A stretch of DNA of 64,000 nt, taken from contig OY970066.1 in assembly GCA_963705285.1 (NCBI GenBank), positions 6,386,001 to 6,450,000 of the forward strand, written 5' to 3'. This document shows positions 17,695 through 28,300 of this stretch, piece after piece. The DNA is from JACMLD01 sp963705285 (GTDB lineage: Bacteria; Bacteroidota; Bacteroidia; Chitinophagales; Chitinophagaceae). The translations under genes were made by a program, and so were the position numbers. Below the pieces are notes generated by a model, which saw nothing but the letters and a program-made list of their open reading frames with translations, had not been told where the DNA came from and did no database searches. Numbering within the stretch: position 1 is the first letter of the stretch; each line of letters begins with the position of its first letter.

Positions 17695-17949
17695 TTACTT
17701 CTTTTTTAATCGGCTGTCAATGGACGACTGAATATCGCTTAACCGAGCCTGAACGGCTCCAAGTTGTATTCTTTGTATCTCTGCACTGTCATACATACCT
17801 TTTTGTATAAATCGACCAATTCTTTCGTTGATAGTATTAGCGCTGTCCTTCAACAATTTCTGGTCAGTTTGCAGTCGTGATATCGTTTCAATGCGCCCGC
17901 ACCTGCAGGTAAGCATTACCAAAAGGCATGAAACGGCCAGGTATTTCAT
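17695..17949 (-). CDS. Small coiled-coil protein with N-terminal signal, possible lipoprotein
   Basis: 84 residues from the ATG at 17949 (MKYLAVSCLLVMLTCRCG). The cysteines after the hydrophobic stretch could be lipidated, though the fit to a lipobox is loose. The remainder is a charged, probably coiled-coil helix (QTDQKLLKDSANTINERIG). Starts 6 and 11 codons into a slightly longer frame are both possible. No known family recognised. Confidence 0.6.
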   Translation of the reverse strand: MKYLAVSCLLVMLTCRCGRIETISRLQTDQKLLKDSANTINERIGRFIQKGMYDSAEIQRIQLGAVQARLSDIQSSIDSRLKKK

Positions 17950-18050
17950 ATCAGGTTTAGTCATTTGCACGATACACAAATGTTTAGCGCTTTCATTTAC
18001 TTATTTACCTCCACTGTACAAGTCAACACAGCTTTAGTCAGGAAAAATAA

Positions 18051-18869
18051 TTATGCCTCGTGCGCATGCAGCTTGTCAACAGAAATTTCATGTACGGCTT
18101 CCAGCAATAACTTATTAAGAATATCCGGGTTTTCCAGCATGGGATAATGGCTGGTGCCTTTCATATGAAATACTTCAAATCCATTCTTTGTATGTTGTTT
18201 CAGTGCGGCATCGTTTGTAGGAAAGTAGTCTACATTGATAAGGTACAGTTTGGATTTCAGCTGCGGTAATAACCTGGCTTCTGTTTGGTAGAGATTGAAT
18301 ATTTCAGGCGTAGTGGCGATTCCCATAGGTTGATAAGCGTTGCGGTATGCCTCTACTACCTTTTTTGTAATAGCCGGCGGTGTTTGCTCCGTTATTAACG
18401 TCATTCGTGCATAGTGTTCATTGGTATTTCTAAAATCTGTTGTAAGCTTTTGAGTGATGGTCGCAGCCTGCTGCTGGTACTCTGGCGGAAGCGAGTTGCC
18501 GGCATTTTTGAAAAATTCGATAGCAATAAAACCAAGTACGGGAGCAGGATGCATAGTAGCCGCCATGAGGCAAATGCCGGCACCGAGTGAATGGCCAATG
18601 AGTATCACGTTGTGCAAATTGAGTTCTTTTATTACCTGTACAACATCTTCCGCAAAGCCCGTAACAGACCAGTGTTTGCGTTCGGTGCCCGACTGGCCAT
18701 GGCCCGGAAGGTCTAGCGTAACCACAGTATGATCTGCACTAAAATAGGCAACCTGTTTTTTCCAGTACGACTGGTCGATATAAGAACCATGCACAAATAG
18801 TAAAGTAACATCTCCGTTACCTGTTACCTGGTAACTGATAGCGGCATTATCGCGTTCAATGGTTTTCAT
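18051..18869 (-). CDS. Alpha/beta-fold hydrolase
   Basis: 272 residues from the ATG at 18869; a longer upstream frame lacks family features. It has the HGSYIDQSYW oxyanion region near 26, DLPGHGQS, the nucleophile elbow GHSLGAG and the late histidine in GTSHYPML, giving a complete Ser-His-acid set of the esterase/haloperoxidase type. No signal peptide, so probably cytoplasmic. It is downstream of the GH9 gene on the same strand, but about 220 bp separate them, so membership in the polysaccharide locus is uncertain. Confidence 0.85.
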   Translation of the reverse strand: MKTIERDNAAISYQVTGNGDVTLLFVHGSYIDQSYWKKQVAYFSADHTVVTLDLPGHGQSGTERKHWSVTGFAEDVVQVIKELNLHNVILIGHSLGAGICLMAATMHPAPVLGFIAIEFFKNAGNSLPPEYQQQAATITQKLTTDFRNTNEHYARMTLITEQTPPAITKKVVEAYRNAYQPMGIATTPEIFNLYQTEARLLPQLKSKLYLINVDYFPTNDAALKQHTKNGFEVFHMKGTSHYPMLENPDILNKLLLEAVHEISVDKLHAHEA

Positions 18870-19095
18870 GCTTTGCGTATTATGGTGAAGAATAACAATC
18901 AAAATACAAGAAGCGTGCAAGAAAATGCAGGTGCCAGCGTGCGTTCGGGTACAAATAGTCTGTTGTAAAGTCGCAAATACCCCTTTGTGGATGTATTTAA
19001 CCAACATTTTCGTTGATATGTCAAAACTCGGATTTCTGTCTGCTGAAAATGATGTTGCCAGGTATCTTCCCCGACTAGCGATCTTCCTAATTTAT

Positions 19096-20880
19096 TTAAC
19101 GTGTTGCATTGGTGCTGTAATGTACGGTGTATTGCAGCGCCTCCAGCGCATTGGCCAAATACACCAGGGGCGCATTCCAGTTGATAGCTATTTCATTGGA
19201 AGCATAAGAGCAGTCGGTATCTGAATAAGCCGTCTCTGGTTCTGTAAATTCATAGCGGCATTTGTCTTGCATGGCCGGGTTGGGCCCACCTGCCAGCAGG
19301 CCGGGTACGGGTTCTGCAATGCCATCTGCTACTGAGGGACGATGATGCGGGTGCATCGTAGATCGGGTACCCATCCCCGTTACAAAGCAGTACCCGGTAG
19401 CATTTCTGCCCAGCAGGTAATCAAGGTTAGTAAGGGCCCCATCAATATATTTTTTATCTTTTGAAATGATGTATGCATTTACCAGCGCAATACCCTGGTT
19501 GGCCGCATTGGCATTGCTGCCCCAGTTGAAATCTCTTTTAGACCGCCCCATTACGGTGTGAAAGGCATTTTGTTGCACAGGTTGCAAATAGCCATCGGCA
19601 AATGCCAGCAATTTTTTCCTGATGCCTGCAAGGCCATTTCCGGTTTCAGTATCAACGGCCGGGGAATTGCGCAGCAGGGTATAAAAACCCAGCATTCGTA
19701 CATTACCCCAGGAAGGCAGTACCATACTATCATTGAGTGCGCCGTTTACAATGGCTCCGTATTTTTTATCTTTTGTAGTTACGTACAATTCAGTGGCAGC
19801 CCAAAACCACTCATCAGAAAACTCGCGGTCGCCATAACCCCCGGTAGTAATTTTTGGTTCAAACAATTTGTTCATGGATGATTGGTCGTATTGCAACGCC
19901 GGGTTTTCGCCGGCCCATTGCCAGGCTTTTTTTGCTGCGCGCAGGCAACTATCAGAAAGCCCGGGCAATTGTTTTGACAGCTTGCGGGTAATGCGGCTGC
20001 ATTGCGCCATCACCGCAGCAAAATCAAGCGTGGCGGCAGTACCTTTTGGCACAACATACCTGGGCAGTTTGGTTACGGCCGGCATTACCATTCCGTCAAA
20101 TACCGCGTTGGTGCATTTATTATAAACCCCGCCATCATACGGATCCTGCATGGTAAACATCCACCTCAGGTTGTACAATATTTCGTTTATTATATCCGGC
20201 ACGTTGTCCCTGCTTTCAGGAATGTTGGTATGGAGGGAATCAAAGTAAGCAGGGAAATCTTCGTATGCAGATAAAAGTGTTCCCATGGTGATGCCAGAAT
20301 TGACGATGTATTTGTTGTAATCACCAGCATCGTACCAACCACCTGGTGATGCAATGGTTTTACCCGCCGGCCTTTTATCAGAAGCGGCAGCAGCATGAAT
20401 AAAAACAATATTGTCTGGGTGACCGGAAGGCCGCGCCCATTTACCTGCCCATTCTGCCTCCAGCGGCATAGATGCGCGCTGGTAATAATAGCCTTTTAAC
20501 GACTGTACTGCCACTGCATGCTGAATATTATTGCCAATGGCAAATGTATATGACAACGGTATGCCCGCTACTGCTATGTTGTACCGTCCCACCTGTTGGA
20601 AACTACTGAAATCTGCCACCCTGGTACTTAACGAAGAGTTGGAAGATTGAATTACTTCGCCCAGCACGCCTTTGAACACTGTATCATTAGCGGCAGCATT
20701 AATCAAATAAAAATCGTTAGCGGCAATATTACCGGTTACAATAGCCAGCTTAGGTGCATGTGTATAATACCCTAACTGATTTATACGAATACTATTGGAT
20801 GCCGCTTGCGGAAATGCGGCAATACACAGGTGGCAACAAGCAGCCATTAGGAGGCTTTTCAAACGGTAACAATGCGTCAT
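19096..20880 (-). CDS. Glycoside hydrolase family 9 endoglucanase
   Basis: 594 residues with a signal peptide (cleavage near FPQA, about 26). An N-terminal Ig-like domain follows (about 30-115; IRINQLGYYTHAPKLAIV), then an (alpha/alpha)6 GH9 catalytic domain. The catalytic base pair is in GWYDAGDYNKY (D184, D187). The conserved histidine block is MHPHHR, and the acid is E563 in SYASNEIAINWNAP. Expected to hydrolyse beta-1,4-glucans or mixed-linkage glucans in the periplasm or at the surface. It lies 56 bp downstream of a VCBS lipoprotein gene on the same strand and is the only glycosidase in the locus, so it points to the likely substrate class. Confidence 0.93.
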   Translation of the reverse strand: MTHCYRLKSLLMAACCHLCIAAFPQAASNSIRINQLGYYTHAPKLAIVTGNIAANDFYLINAAANDTVFKGVLGEVIQSSNSSLSTRVADFSSFQQVGRYNIAVAGIPLSYTFAIGNNIQHAVAVQSLKGYYYQRASMPLEAEWAGKWARPSGHPDNIVFIHAAAASDKRPAGKTIASPGGWYDAGDYNKYIVNSGITMGTLLSAYEDFPAYFDSLHTNIPESRDNVPDIINEILYNLRWMFTMQDPYDGGVYNKCTNAVFDGMVMPAVTKLPRYVVPKGTAATLDFAAVMAQCSRITRKLSKQLPGLSDSCLRAAKKAWQWAGENPALQYDQSSMNKLFEPKITTGGYGDREFSDEWFWAATELYVTTKDKKYGAIVNGALNDSMVLPSWGNVRMLGFYTLLRNSPAVDTETGNGLAGIRKKLLAFADGYLQPVQQNAFHTVMGRSKRDFNWGSNANAANQGIALVNAYIISKDKKYIDGALTNLDYLLGRNATGYCFVTGMGTRSTMHPHHRPSVADGIAEPVPGLLAGGPNPAMQDKCRYEFTEPETAYSDTDCSYASNEIAINWNAPLVYLANALEALQYTVHYSTNATR

Positions 20881-20936
20881 GGAAAGTTGTTTTGATAAAA
20901 GGAAGCGTGGCCACTGAGTAACTTTACCTACTAAAA

Positions 20937-23900
20937 TTACTTCCTCTTTGTATTACCGCGGTTTTTATTTGCATTAAACAAATAAACAGGCTTATCATTC
21001 ATTGCTACTGCTATCACATTACCGCCCGTTGCCCGTGGTATTAATTTGATATCCCTTGCTTCTCCTATCACCTGCAGGCCGCTACGGTTTGGCGCCATGT
21101 AGGTATAATGGCCATCGCCATCGCCCATGAGGGTTACGCCATAACTGGCATCCAACCTGCCTGTCTGGGGTTTATAGCCATAGAAATTACCGGCAAGAAA
21201 AAGATCGGTAATGCCATCACCATTCAGGTCGGTAGCCAGTGCACCAAATACGGGCGCCAGTTGTGCCATTAAAGGCAATGGCTGCATGTTAAAATTTCCT
21301 TTTCCATCGTTTACAAATATGGCCGACTGGCATTGGGTAACGGTTAAAGCACTGGCGTGCTGTAATTGTGCTGGGGTAAATACCTGGTCGATGGTTTTGC
21401 CTGCATACTCATTAAAATGTAAAAACTTTTTCTTCATCATGGGTAACTGGCTTTCCAGTTCACCTTTCAGCAAATACGGATATTGTTTGCCATCTGTTTT
21501 ATAATAGGCAGGTATACTTTCGGTTTGGCCGTTGTTATCAAAATCGTCTACATATAATTTGGCGGGATGATCTTTATCGGCTTTTATACGTGTATTCATT
21601 CCGTTATTACCCGCTACCAGGTCTGGTTTGCCATCGGCATTGAGATCAGCTACAGCAATGCAGTTCCACCAGCCGGCTGAATTAGCCAGTTCAGTTGTTT
21701 TCTGCAATTTGCCATGTATATACTGGAGAATGGTAACGGGCATCCAGTCGCCCACCACCACCAATTCAGGTTTTCCATCGCCGTTAATATCGGCCCATTG
21801 TGCATCTGTAACCATGCCCAGGTTCAGCAAACCCTGCGCATCTGCTTTTGTAACATCGGTAAATACACCTTTGCCATTGCCGGCCAGCAACAACGAAGCA
21901 GGTGCCACGCCATAACTGCCAGGTATGTTTCTGGTACCTATAAAAATATCCACGTATCCATCACCGTTATAATCTGCCGCCCGCACGCACGAAGCATTTA
22001 CATTGATGGCGGGCATTTGCTGTATGCCGGCGCGTGTAAAACTGCCATGGCCGTTGTTAAGAAACAATCTTGCGGCAAGCCCTGGAGCGCCCTGTTTCAA
22101 CTGGTTACCACCGGCCACTACTACAAGATCCTGGTCGCCATCTCCATCGGCATCCAAAAAAACGGCTCCGGTATTTTCAATGGCTGTTTCTTCAATAAAT
22201 ACAGGCTGGGGTTTTTGTATAAAGTTGCCGCCCGGTTGCTGTATAAAAATTTTAGCCGTATCGCCACTGGCGCTGCCCATATAAAAATCCTGCAGCCCAT
22301 CATTGTTTACATCTGCCACGGCCAGTTTTGGTCCCTGGGTAGACAGCATTTTAGGGATTAGCCGTTCAACATCGAAATCTGAATATTCGTTTTCATAATG
22401 TCGGTGGTTGCCGGCGATAACAGCCTCCGCTATATTAGTATACAATGCCGGCGCTATTGGCAAAGGGTCGGCATCTTTTTCCCCGGCATTTTTTTCATAG
22501 AATGTATACAAAGTATCTACTGCTGCATTCCTGCTTATCTGCACACCGTTACCGGGCCATTTTATTATTATACTGTCTATGGATGTCTGGTTGCCAACGC
22601 CAAAATTCAACACCTGGTCTACGCTGCTTTCAAAACCACGGGTGGGCATTTGCTCCTGTAATTGCATCCCGTCTTTTGTGTATACGTACACTTTGGCACC
22701 GTACCCCATTACATTAAAAGCATTGCCACGCAGGGCGAATTTTACATAATGATGATGCAGGTTCTCGGAAGCATTGTTGCGGTATACAAAAGCCTGTTGG
22801 TTCACATTATTTACCAAAAGGTCAAGATCACCATCTCCATCAAGGTCTGCATAGGCGGCACCGCTGCTGAAAGATGTTTTGTCAAAGCCAAGCCCAATGG
22901 ATTCATTTTTATACAACAGGTTTCGCTTGTTGATAAAACCGTAATTGGTCTGCGGTACAGACGGCATCTTTTTCAGTACATCGAGCGCATCCATTTTGCC
23001 TTCGCGCGCAAGGTTTCTTACTTCGGTACTGCCAATAAATTCAAGGAAGTCCTGATCGGTTAAATCCCTGCTGAGTCCATTGCAAACGTAGATATCTTTC
23101 CATCCGTCGTTATCAAAATCAAAACTGAGGGCGGCCCAGCTCCAATTGGTGGCATCCACGCCAGCCAGCTGTGCAATTTCGCTAAAGGTGCCGTCGTGGT
23201 TATTTAATTGCAGGCAGTTACCGGTAAACTGGTGGTGAAAGTCTAGCTTATTCCTGGCGTTCTGCATGTCGTAATCATCAAACTTGAGTGTGGTCTTAAG
23301 ACGATAGTCATTCTCAGGCAACATTTCAGCGGTAAATACATCCGGCCAGCCGTCGTTGTTAACATCGGCAATATCGCAGCCCATTGAGCCATTACTAATA
23401 TGGCCCATGGCATTGTTGATGCTTTCTGTAAATGTACCGTTTTGGTTGTTGATGTACAGGTAATCACGTTCAAAGAAGTCGTTGCATACATACATGTCCG
23501 GCCAACCATCATTGTTAAGGTCACTAACGGCAATACCCAGCCCAAAACCTATTTCGCTGCCATATATGCCTGCCTGGTTACTTACATCGGTAAAATTGCC
23601 GCTGTCGTTGCGGTAAAGGCGGTCGCCATTATTGGGGTCGCGCACATACCGTTGTTTGCTATCGTATCCAAAACTTTCAATTGACCGGTGGCTGTTGTTG
23701 AGCACAAAACAATCCAGGTCGCCGTCTTTGTCGTAATCAAAAAAAATTGCCTGGGTCGATTCTCCTTTATCGTCGAGCCCATACCGGTGGGCTTCTTCTT
23801 TGAATGTGCCGTTTTGCTGGTTGATGTATAATTCATTGGAGCGGTCGTCATTGCTGCGGATGCCGCTGTTGCAAACATAAATATCCAACCAGCCATCTCC

Positions 23901-24290
23901 ATTTATATCTGCCATGGTTACGCCTGTGTGCCATGTGTGGCTGCTGGTGGTGCCGGCTTTGTCTGTAATATCTTCAAACTGCCAATTGCCTTTGTTGAGG
24001 TACAATTTGTTTTGCCCGGCATTGGAAGTAAAAAAAATATCGGGCCGCCCGTCATTATTGATATCTCCCACGGCTACACCTCCCCCATTATAAAAATTAT
24101 GGTAATTGAAGATGTTCATCTCTTTGCTGTCTTCTACTTTGTTGACAAAATCAATACCGGTAGACGATGCAGGTAAAAGAGTAAACAACGGGTTTGCAAC
24201 AGCGGGCGCATCCTTGCCTGAATTGCAGGACAACAAGAAAAGCAAGACGGGCAAATAAGTAGTACGCAAAAAAAATTGTTGCGGCATCAT
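20937..24290 (-). CDS. VCBS/FG-GAP repeat surface lipoprotein with ASPIC/UnbV domain (paralogue C)
   Basis: 1,117 residues from the ATG at 24290 (MMPQQFFLRTTYLPVLLFLLSC), with a lipobox cysteine near residue 22. It contains about 14 calcium-binding loops of the DxNxDGxxD type in FG-GAP/VCBS blades, suggesting two beta-propellers. Between them is an ASPIC/UnbV-type domain (about 510-600; GYGAKVYVYTKDG ... IKWPGNG). KD residues shortly after the cysteine resemble a surface-export signal of Bacteroidota lipoproteins. Function is unknown; its place after SusC/SusD implies a role in glycan capture. It is separated from its two paralogues by a plus-strand gene. Confidence 0.88.
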   Translation of the reverse strand: MMPQQFFLRTTYLPVLLFLLSCNSGKDAPAVANPLFTLLPASSTGIDFVNKVEDSKEMNIFNYHNFYNGGGVAVGDINNDGRPDIFFTSNAGQNKLYLNKGNWQFEDITDKAGTTSSHTWHTGVTMADINGDGWLDIYVCNSGIRSNDDRSNELYINQQNGTFKEEAHRYGLDDKGESTQAIFFDYDKDGDLDCFVLNNSHRSIESFGYDSKQRYVRDPNNGDRLYRNDSGNFTDVSNQAGIYGSEIGFGLGIAVSDLNNDGWPDMYVCNDFFERDYLYINNQNGTFTESINNAMGHISNGSMGCDIADVNNDGWPDVFTAEMLPENDYRLKTTLKFDDYDMQNARNKLDFHHQFTGNCLQLNNHDGTFSEIAQLAGVDATNWSWAALSFDFDNDGWKDIYVCNGLSRDLTDQDFLEFIGSTEVRNLAREGKMDALDVLKKMPSVPQTNYGFINKRNLLYKNESIGLGFDKTSFSSGAAYADLDGDGDLDLLVNNVNQQAFVYRNNASENLHHHYVKFALRGNAFNVMGYGAKVYVYTKDGMQLQEQMPTRGFESSVDQVLNFGVGNQTSIDSIIIKWPGNGVQISRNAAVDTLYTFYEKNAGEKDADPLPIAPALYTNIAEAVIAGNHRHYENEYSDFDVERLIPKMLSTQGPKLAVADVNNDGLQDFYMGSASGDTAKIFIQQPGGNFIQKPQPVFIEETAIENTGAVFLDADGDGDQDLVVVAGGNQLKQGAPGLAARLFLNNGHGSFTRAGIQQMPAINVNASCVRAADYNGDGYVDIFIGTRNIPGSYGVAPASLLLAGNGKGVFTDVTKADAQGLLNLGMVTDAQWADINGDGKPELVVVGDWMPVTILQYIHGKLQKTTELANSAGWWNCIAVADLNADGKPDLVAGNNGMNTRIKADKDHPAKLYVDDFDNNGQTESIPAYYKTDGKQYPYLLKGELESQLPMMKKKFLHFNEYAGKTIDQVFTPAQLQHASALTVTQCQSAIFVNDGKGNFNMQPLPLMAQLAPVFGALATDLNGDGITDLFLAGNFYGYKPQTGRLDASYGVTLMGDGDGHYTYMAPNRSGLQVIGEARDIKLIPRATGGNVIAVAMNDKPVYLFNANKNRGNTKRK

Positions 24291-24459
24291 AATATATTTC
24301 AGCCGGGTACCGGCATTTCCTGACATGAGAACAAATACAAAAACCGGTCAGTACCGGGTTGATAAAGTTAAAACAAATGCCGAGCACCAGGTAAAATAAA
24401 GGCGCACCGGCAGTATATATTTCCTATTTTGCAAGTTGTTATTCTCATTGTTATACTGT

Positions 24460-25395
24460 ATGAAAAAAATCGTTTTATCACTGCTTGCCATTGGCATTTT
24501 GGCAACAGTTGTTATTTATATTTTTATCCCAAATACGCAAACCGTTGAGGCCGTTGTAAAATTACCTTGTGTTCCCGAAGCGGCTTTCAGAATTCTTTCT
24601 CATGATAGCAGCTGGTCGGGTTGGTGGCCCGGTACCACCTCATCAAACGGGCAATCATTTGTGTACGAAAATAACAACTACCGTTTATCATCTAAAGGTC
24701 TGAACAGTATTGGTGTTAACATTGATACCAAAAACAACCAATTGCCCAGCCAGATGAACCTATTTGCGCTGCCTGGCGATTCACTGCTGATAAGATGGCA
24801 CCTAACCATGGCTGCTGGTAACAACCCTGTTAATCGTATTAGCGGGTACAGGCAGGCGGTATTGCTTAAAAAAGACATGGACACTATTTTGAGCCATGTA
24901 CGTCATTACCTGTCAGACTTCAACAATGTATACGGCGTTCCATTTCATGAGGGAAGCATAACCGATACATTCCTGGTTACTACAAAATCAATTGTTTCCA
25001 CACCACCAGACCTATCTTTTATCTATTCCATGATTGGTAAGTTAAAGAACTTCTGCAGCCGCACGCCAAACTGCAATATAACGGGTACGCCTATGCTCAA
25101 TATTACTCCATTGGGTACAGCCGGTTACCAGGTAATGGTAGCGCTACCTGTTAATCATTTTATACCAATAGAAGGAGATATAACAGGCATAAAAATGGTA
25201 CCAGGCAGATTCATCATTGCTGATGTGGTGGGCGGCCCCCAGACCATTGCAAACATACACCAGCGGCTGTTACACTATTTCCAGGATTACCACCGCACAT
25301 CGATGGCGATACCTTTTGAATACCTCTTAACAGATCGCCTGCAGGAACCCGATACCAGCAAATGGCGCACACGCATTTATGCACCGGTGTATTGA
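24460..25395 (+). CDS. Membrane-anchored SRPBCC / GyrI-like domain protein
   Basis: 311 residues from the ATG at 24460. It starts with one hydrophobic anchor (IVLSLLAIGILATVVIYIFI). A START/SRPBCC-like half follows (about 35-165; DSSWSGWWPG), then a GyrI-like effector-binding half (about 170-311; GRFIIADVVGGP near the end). This pairing is common in Bacteroidota and may bind a small hydrophobic ligand. It is inserted in reverse orientation inside the polysaccharide locus, and its stop codon abuts that of the convergent VCBS gene with no gap. Confidence 0.78.
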   Translation: MKKIVLSLLAIGILATVVIYIFIPNTQTVEAVVKLPCVPEAAFRILSHDSSWSGWWPGTTSSNGQSFVYENNNYRLSSKGLNSIGVNIDTKNNQLPSQMNLFALPGDSLLIRWHLTMAAGNNPVNRISGYRQAVLLKKDMDTILSHVRHYLSDFNNVYGVPFHEGSITDTFLVTTKSIVSTPPDLSFIYSMIGKLKNFCSRTPNCNITGTPMLNITPLGTAGYQVMVALPVNHFIPIEGDITGIKMVPGRFIIADVVGGPQTIANIHQRLLHYFQDYHRTSMAIPFEYLLTDRLQEPDTSKWRTRIYAPVY

Positions 25396-28300
25396 TCATT
25401 TTAATTCTTTGCTGAACCGGATGACCATTGCACTGTCGTTATTCCGGGCCAACACAAAGGCATTTGTATTTGTTATCTTTATTTTGCCCACATGCCTTAC
25501 CTGCCCTTTAACCTGTAATCCATTAAAGGGTACCGCTTCCATTTTTCCATTGCCCCGGTTTAACAGAATGGTACCATAATCTGCATCGTACCGCCCCATT
25601 TCAATATTGTTTTCATAGTAATTTCCAACCAATAATATATCTGGTAAACTATCGTTATTGGCATCAGTGACTACTGCATCGCGGTAAGACGAGAGTTGTG
25701 CCTGCCAGGGCATTGCTTGTACGGTAAAATTATTTTTACCATCGTTCATCAGAATAGCATTCGAAAAATAATCAGCCTTCCATACTACAGCACCTTCCAG
25801 TTTTTCGGGCGTAAACATTTCTTTGAGCGAAGCTTTTGCAAACTCGCCGGCGTACAGAAATTTTTTCCTGAGTGTGGGAATTTGTTTTTGCAATTCGGCT
25901 ATACTGGCAAAAGGCAGTTCGCGGTCTTGTAAGAAATAGGTAAGCACCTGTTCTTTTTTTCCATTCCCGTCAAAGTCGTTATAATATAGTTTCACTGGTT
26001 TTGCATCTGAGGCAGTTAAACGGCTATTGAGACCAAGATTACCGCATACAAAATCTAGATGTCCATCTGCGTTCAGGTCAACAGGTAATACAAAGTTCCA
26101 CCAGCCCAGTTTGCTAGTAAGCTGTTTTTGCTGAAACCCTTTTCCGGTATTCATAAAAGCAACAATACCGCCCCACTCCAGTGATACTACCAGATCTTGT
26201 TTTTTATCCGCATCCAGATCGCACCAGGCAGCACCGGTTACAAAGCCAATATGAGCGAGCGGCGCGGCATACTGCATGGTTACATTGGTGAAATGACCAC
26301 GGCCGTCATTTTTCAGCAGATAAGAGTTGGGCGCCTGGCCATAATCCCACGGTACTGCACGCCCCCCGATAAATAAATCCATAAATCCGTCGCCATCAAA
26401 ATCACAGGGCAGTACACAGGATGCAGTCTCATACATGGCATTGAATGATCCTGTCTGTTTAACAAAAATCCCTTTACCATCATTGAGATAAGCATGCGGC
26501 GAATTGTGTTCATCCTGCCCGTAGAATTCATTTCCGGCGCTTACTACTACCAGGTCTGGATGGCCATCATTATTAATATCAGTAAAACAGGCGGCAACTG
26601 TTTCGTAGTTACTGTCGAGATCAAGTGCAGGCTGGCTGGCTTTAGAGAACCTGCCATTGGCTTGCTGCAGAAAAACGGCTGGCTTGCCAAAGCGTGCAGC
26701 GCCGATAAATACATCGTCAAGGCCGTCATGGTTAATATCGGCAATAGCCAAGCCTGGCCCCTCGGTAGATATCATATGCGGTAGCAGCGGTTCGCGATCA
26801 AACTCGTGAAAGAAGTTTTCGTGGTGTGCAAACGTTAAGCCGCTTTGCGCAGAAATATCCTGCAACGGTGCCGATGGGTTCTGCCACCGGCCGGTAATAT
26901 GTGTGTAATCAAAAACCGGTAGGTTGGGCTGGTAAGCAACGGTAAACAATGTATCGGCTATTACATTGATCTTTTCAAAACCATTGTCGGGCCATATGAC
27001 CACAATTGAATCGATGGCTGAATTGGCAAGCCCCAAATGCAGAGGCGTTTCCATACTGGATAAAAATCCGCGTACCGGTGTTTTCTCATACACCCTTGTT
27101 TCTTTGCCTGCAAACACCACCACCTTTGTACCAAGGGCATTGCGGTTGCCTGCAGGGCCAGCCAGTTTCAGCTCCACCCATTTTTTATCTTTTTTATCGT
27201 TGGCTTGGTTTTCATACAGCATGGCTGCATCTTCAATATTATTCACCACTACGTCAAGATCGCCATCGTTGTCAAAGTCTGCATAAATAGCGCCGTTGGA
27301 ATAGGTAGGCTTATCATTTTTAATTTGTCCCACGCAATCGGCAAACCTGGCATCGCCGGTATTTCTATAAAATTTGTTAGGCAATTTTATTTGTGGAAAT
27401 TTTTCCTGCATGGCCATTTGCTGTTCATCTACTTTATCTGCTTTTATCTTTTTCTGGATTTCTTCGTTGGTAACAAAATTAACGTAGTCAATATCGTTGA
27501 GCCTTTTTGGAATACCGTTCGAAATAAAAAGATCTTTTATACCATCATTGTCAAAATCTACCCAAAGCGGGGCCCAGCTCCAGTCAGTGGCAGCAACGCC
27601 CGCATAGAGACTTACTTCACTAAACTGGCCGTTGCGTAAATTAAGCTGCAGGTTATTGCGGGTGTACTGGTATTGATAGCCGAAACCAATTTTTTCATAA
27701 AACAAATCGTAGTTATCCTCGCCCAATGATCGTTTTAAAATATACGGATCCTGCGGCAGCATATCCATTGAAATAACTTCCGGAAACCCGTCATTGTTGA
27801 TATCAGACACATCTACCCCCATTGAAAACTGGCTGGTATGCATTATTTGCTTTTCGCTTTCATCTTTAAACGTACCGTTCTTTTGGTTGATGTACAGGTA
27901 ATCATTCTCGTGAAAATCGTTGCCAACATAAATATCCGGCCAGCCATCCAGGTTAATATCTGCTACGCAAATGCCCAGGCCATAGCTAATGGCAGAACTG
28001 TTGATACCGGCAAGCTTTGTAACATCTGTGAATTTGCCATTATCGTTTCGGTAGATACGGTCGCCGCTCAGCTCATTGTAAGTACCGAGAAAGTTTTTAC
28101 GCGGTGCAAAATTACCATTCTGATGTACGGAGTGGTTTAGCAGGAACATATCAGCATCGCCATCCAAATCATAATCAAAAAAGGCGGCCTGGCTGCTAAA
28201 GCCTGAAAAATCTAAGTGGTAAGCGGGCGCTTCATCTGTGTAAAATGGAATACCGTCTTTGTCAATGCCTTTGCAAACAAGTAACTGGTTTTTACCGTGC

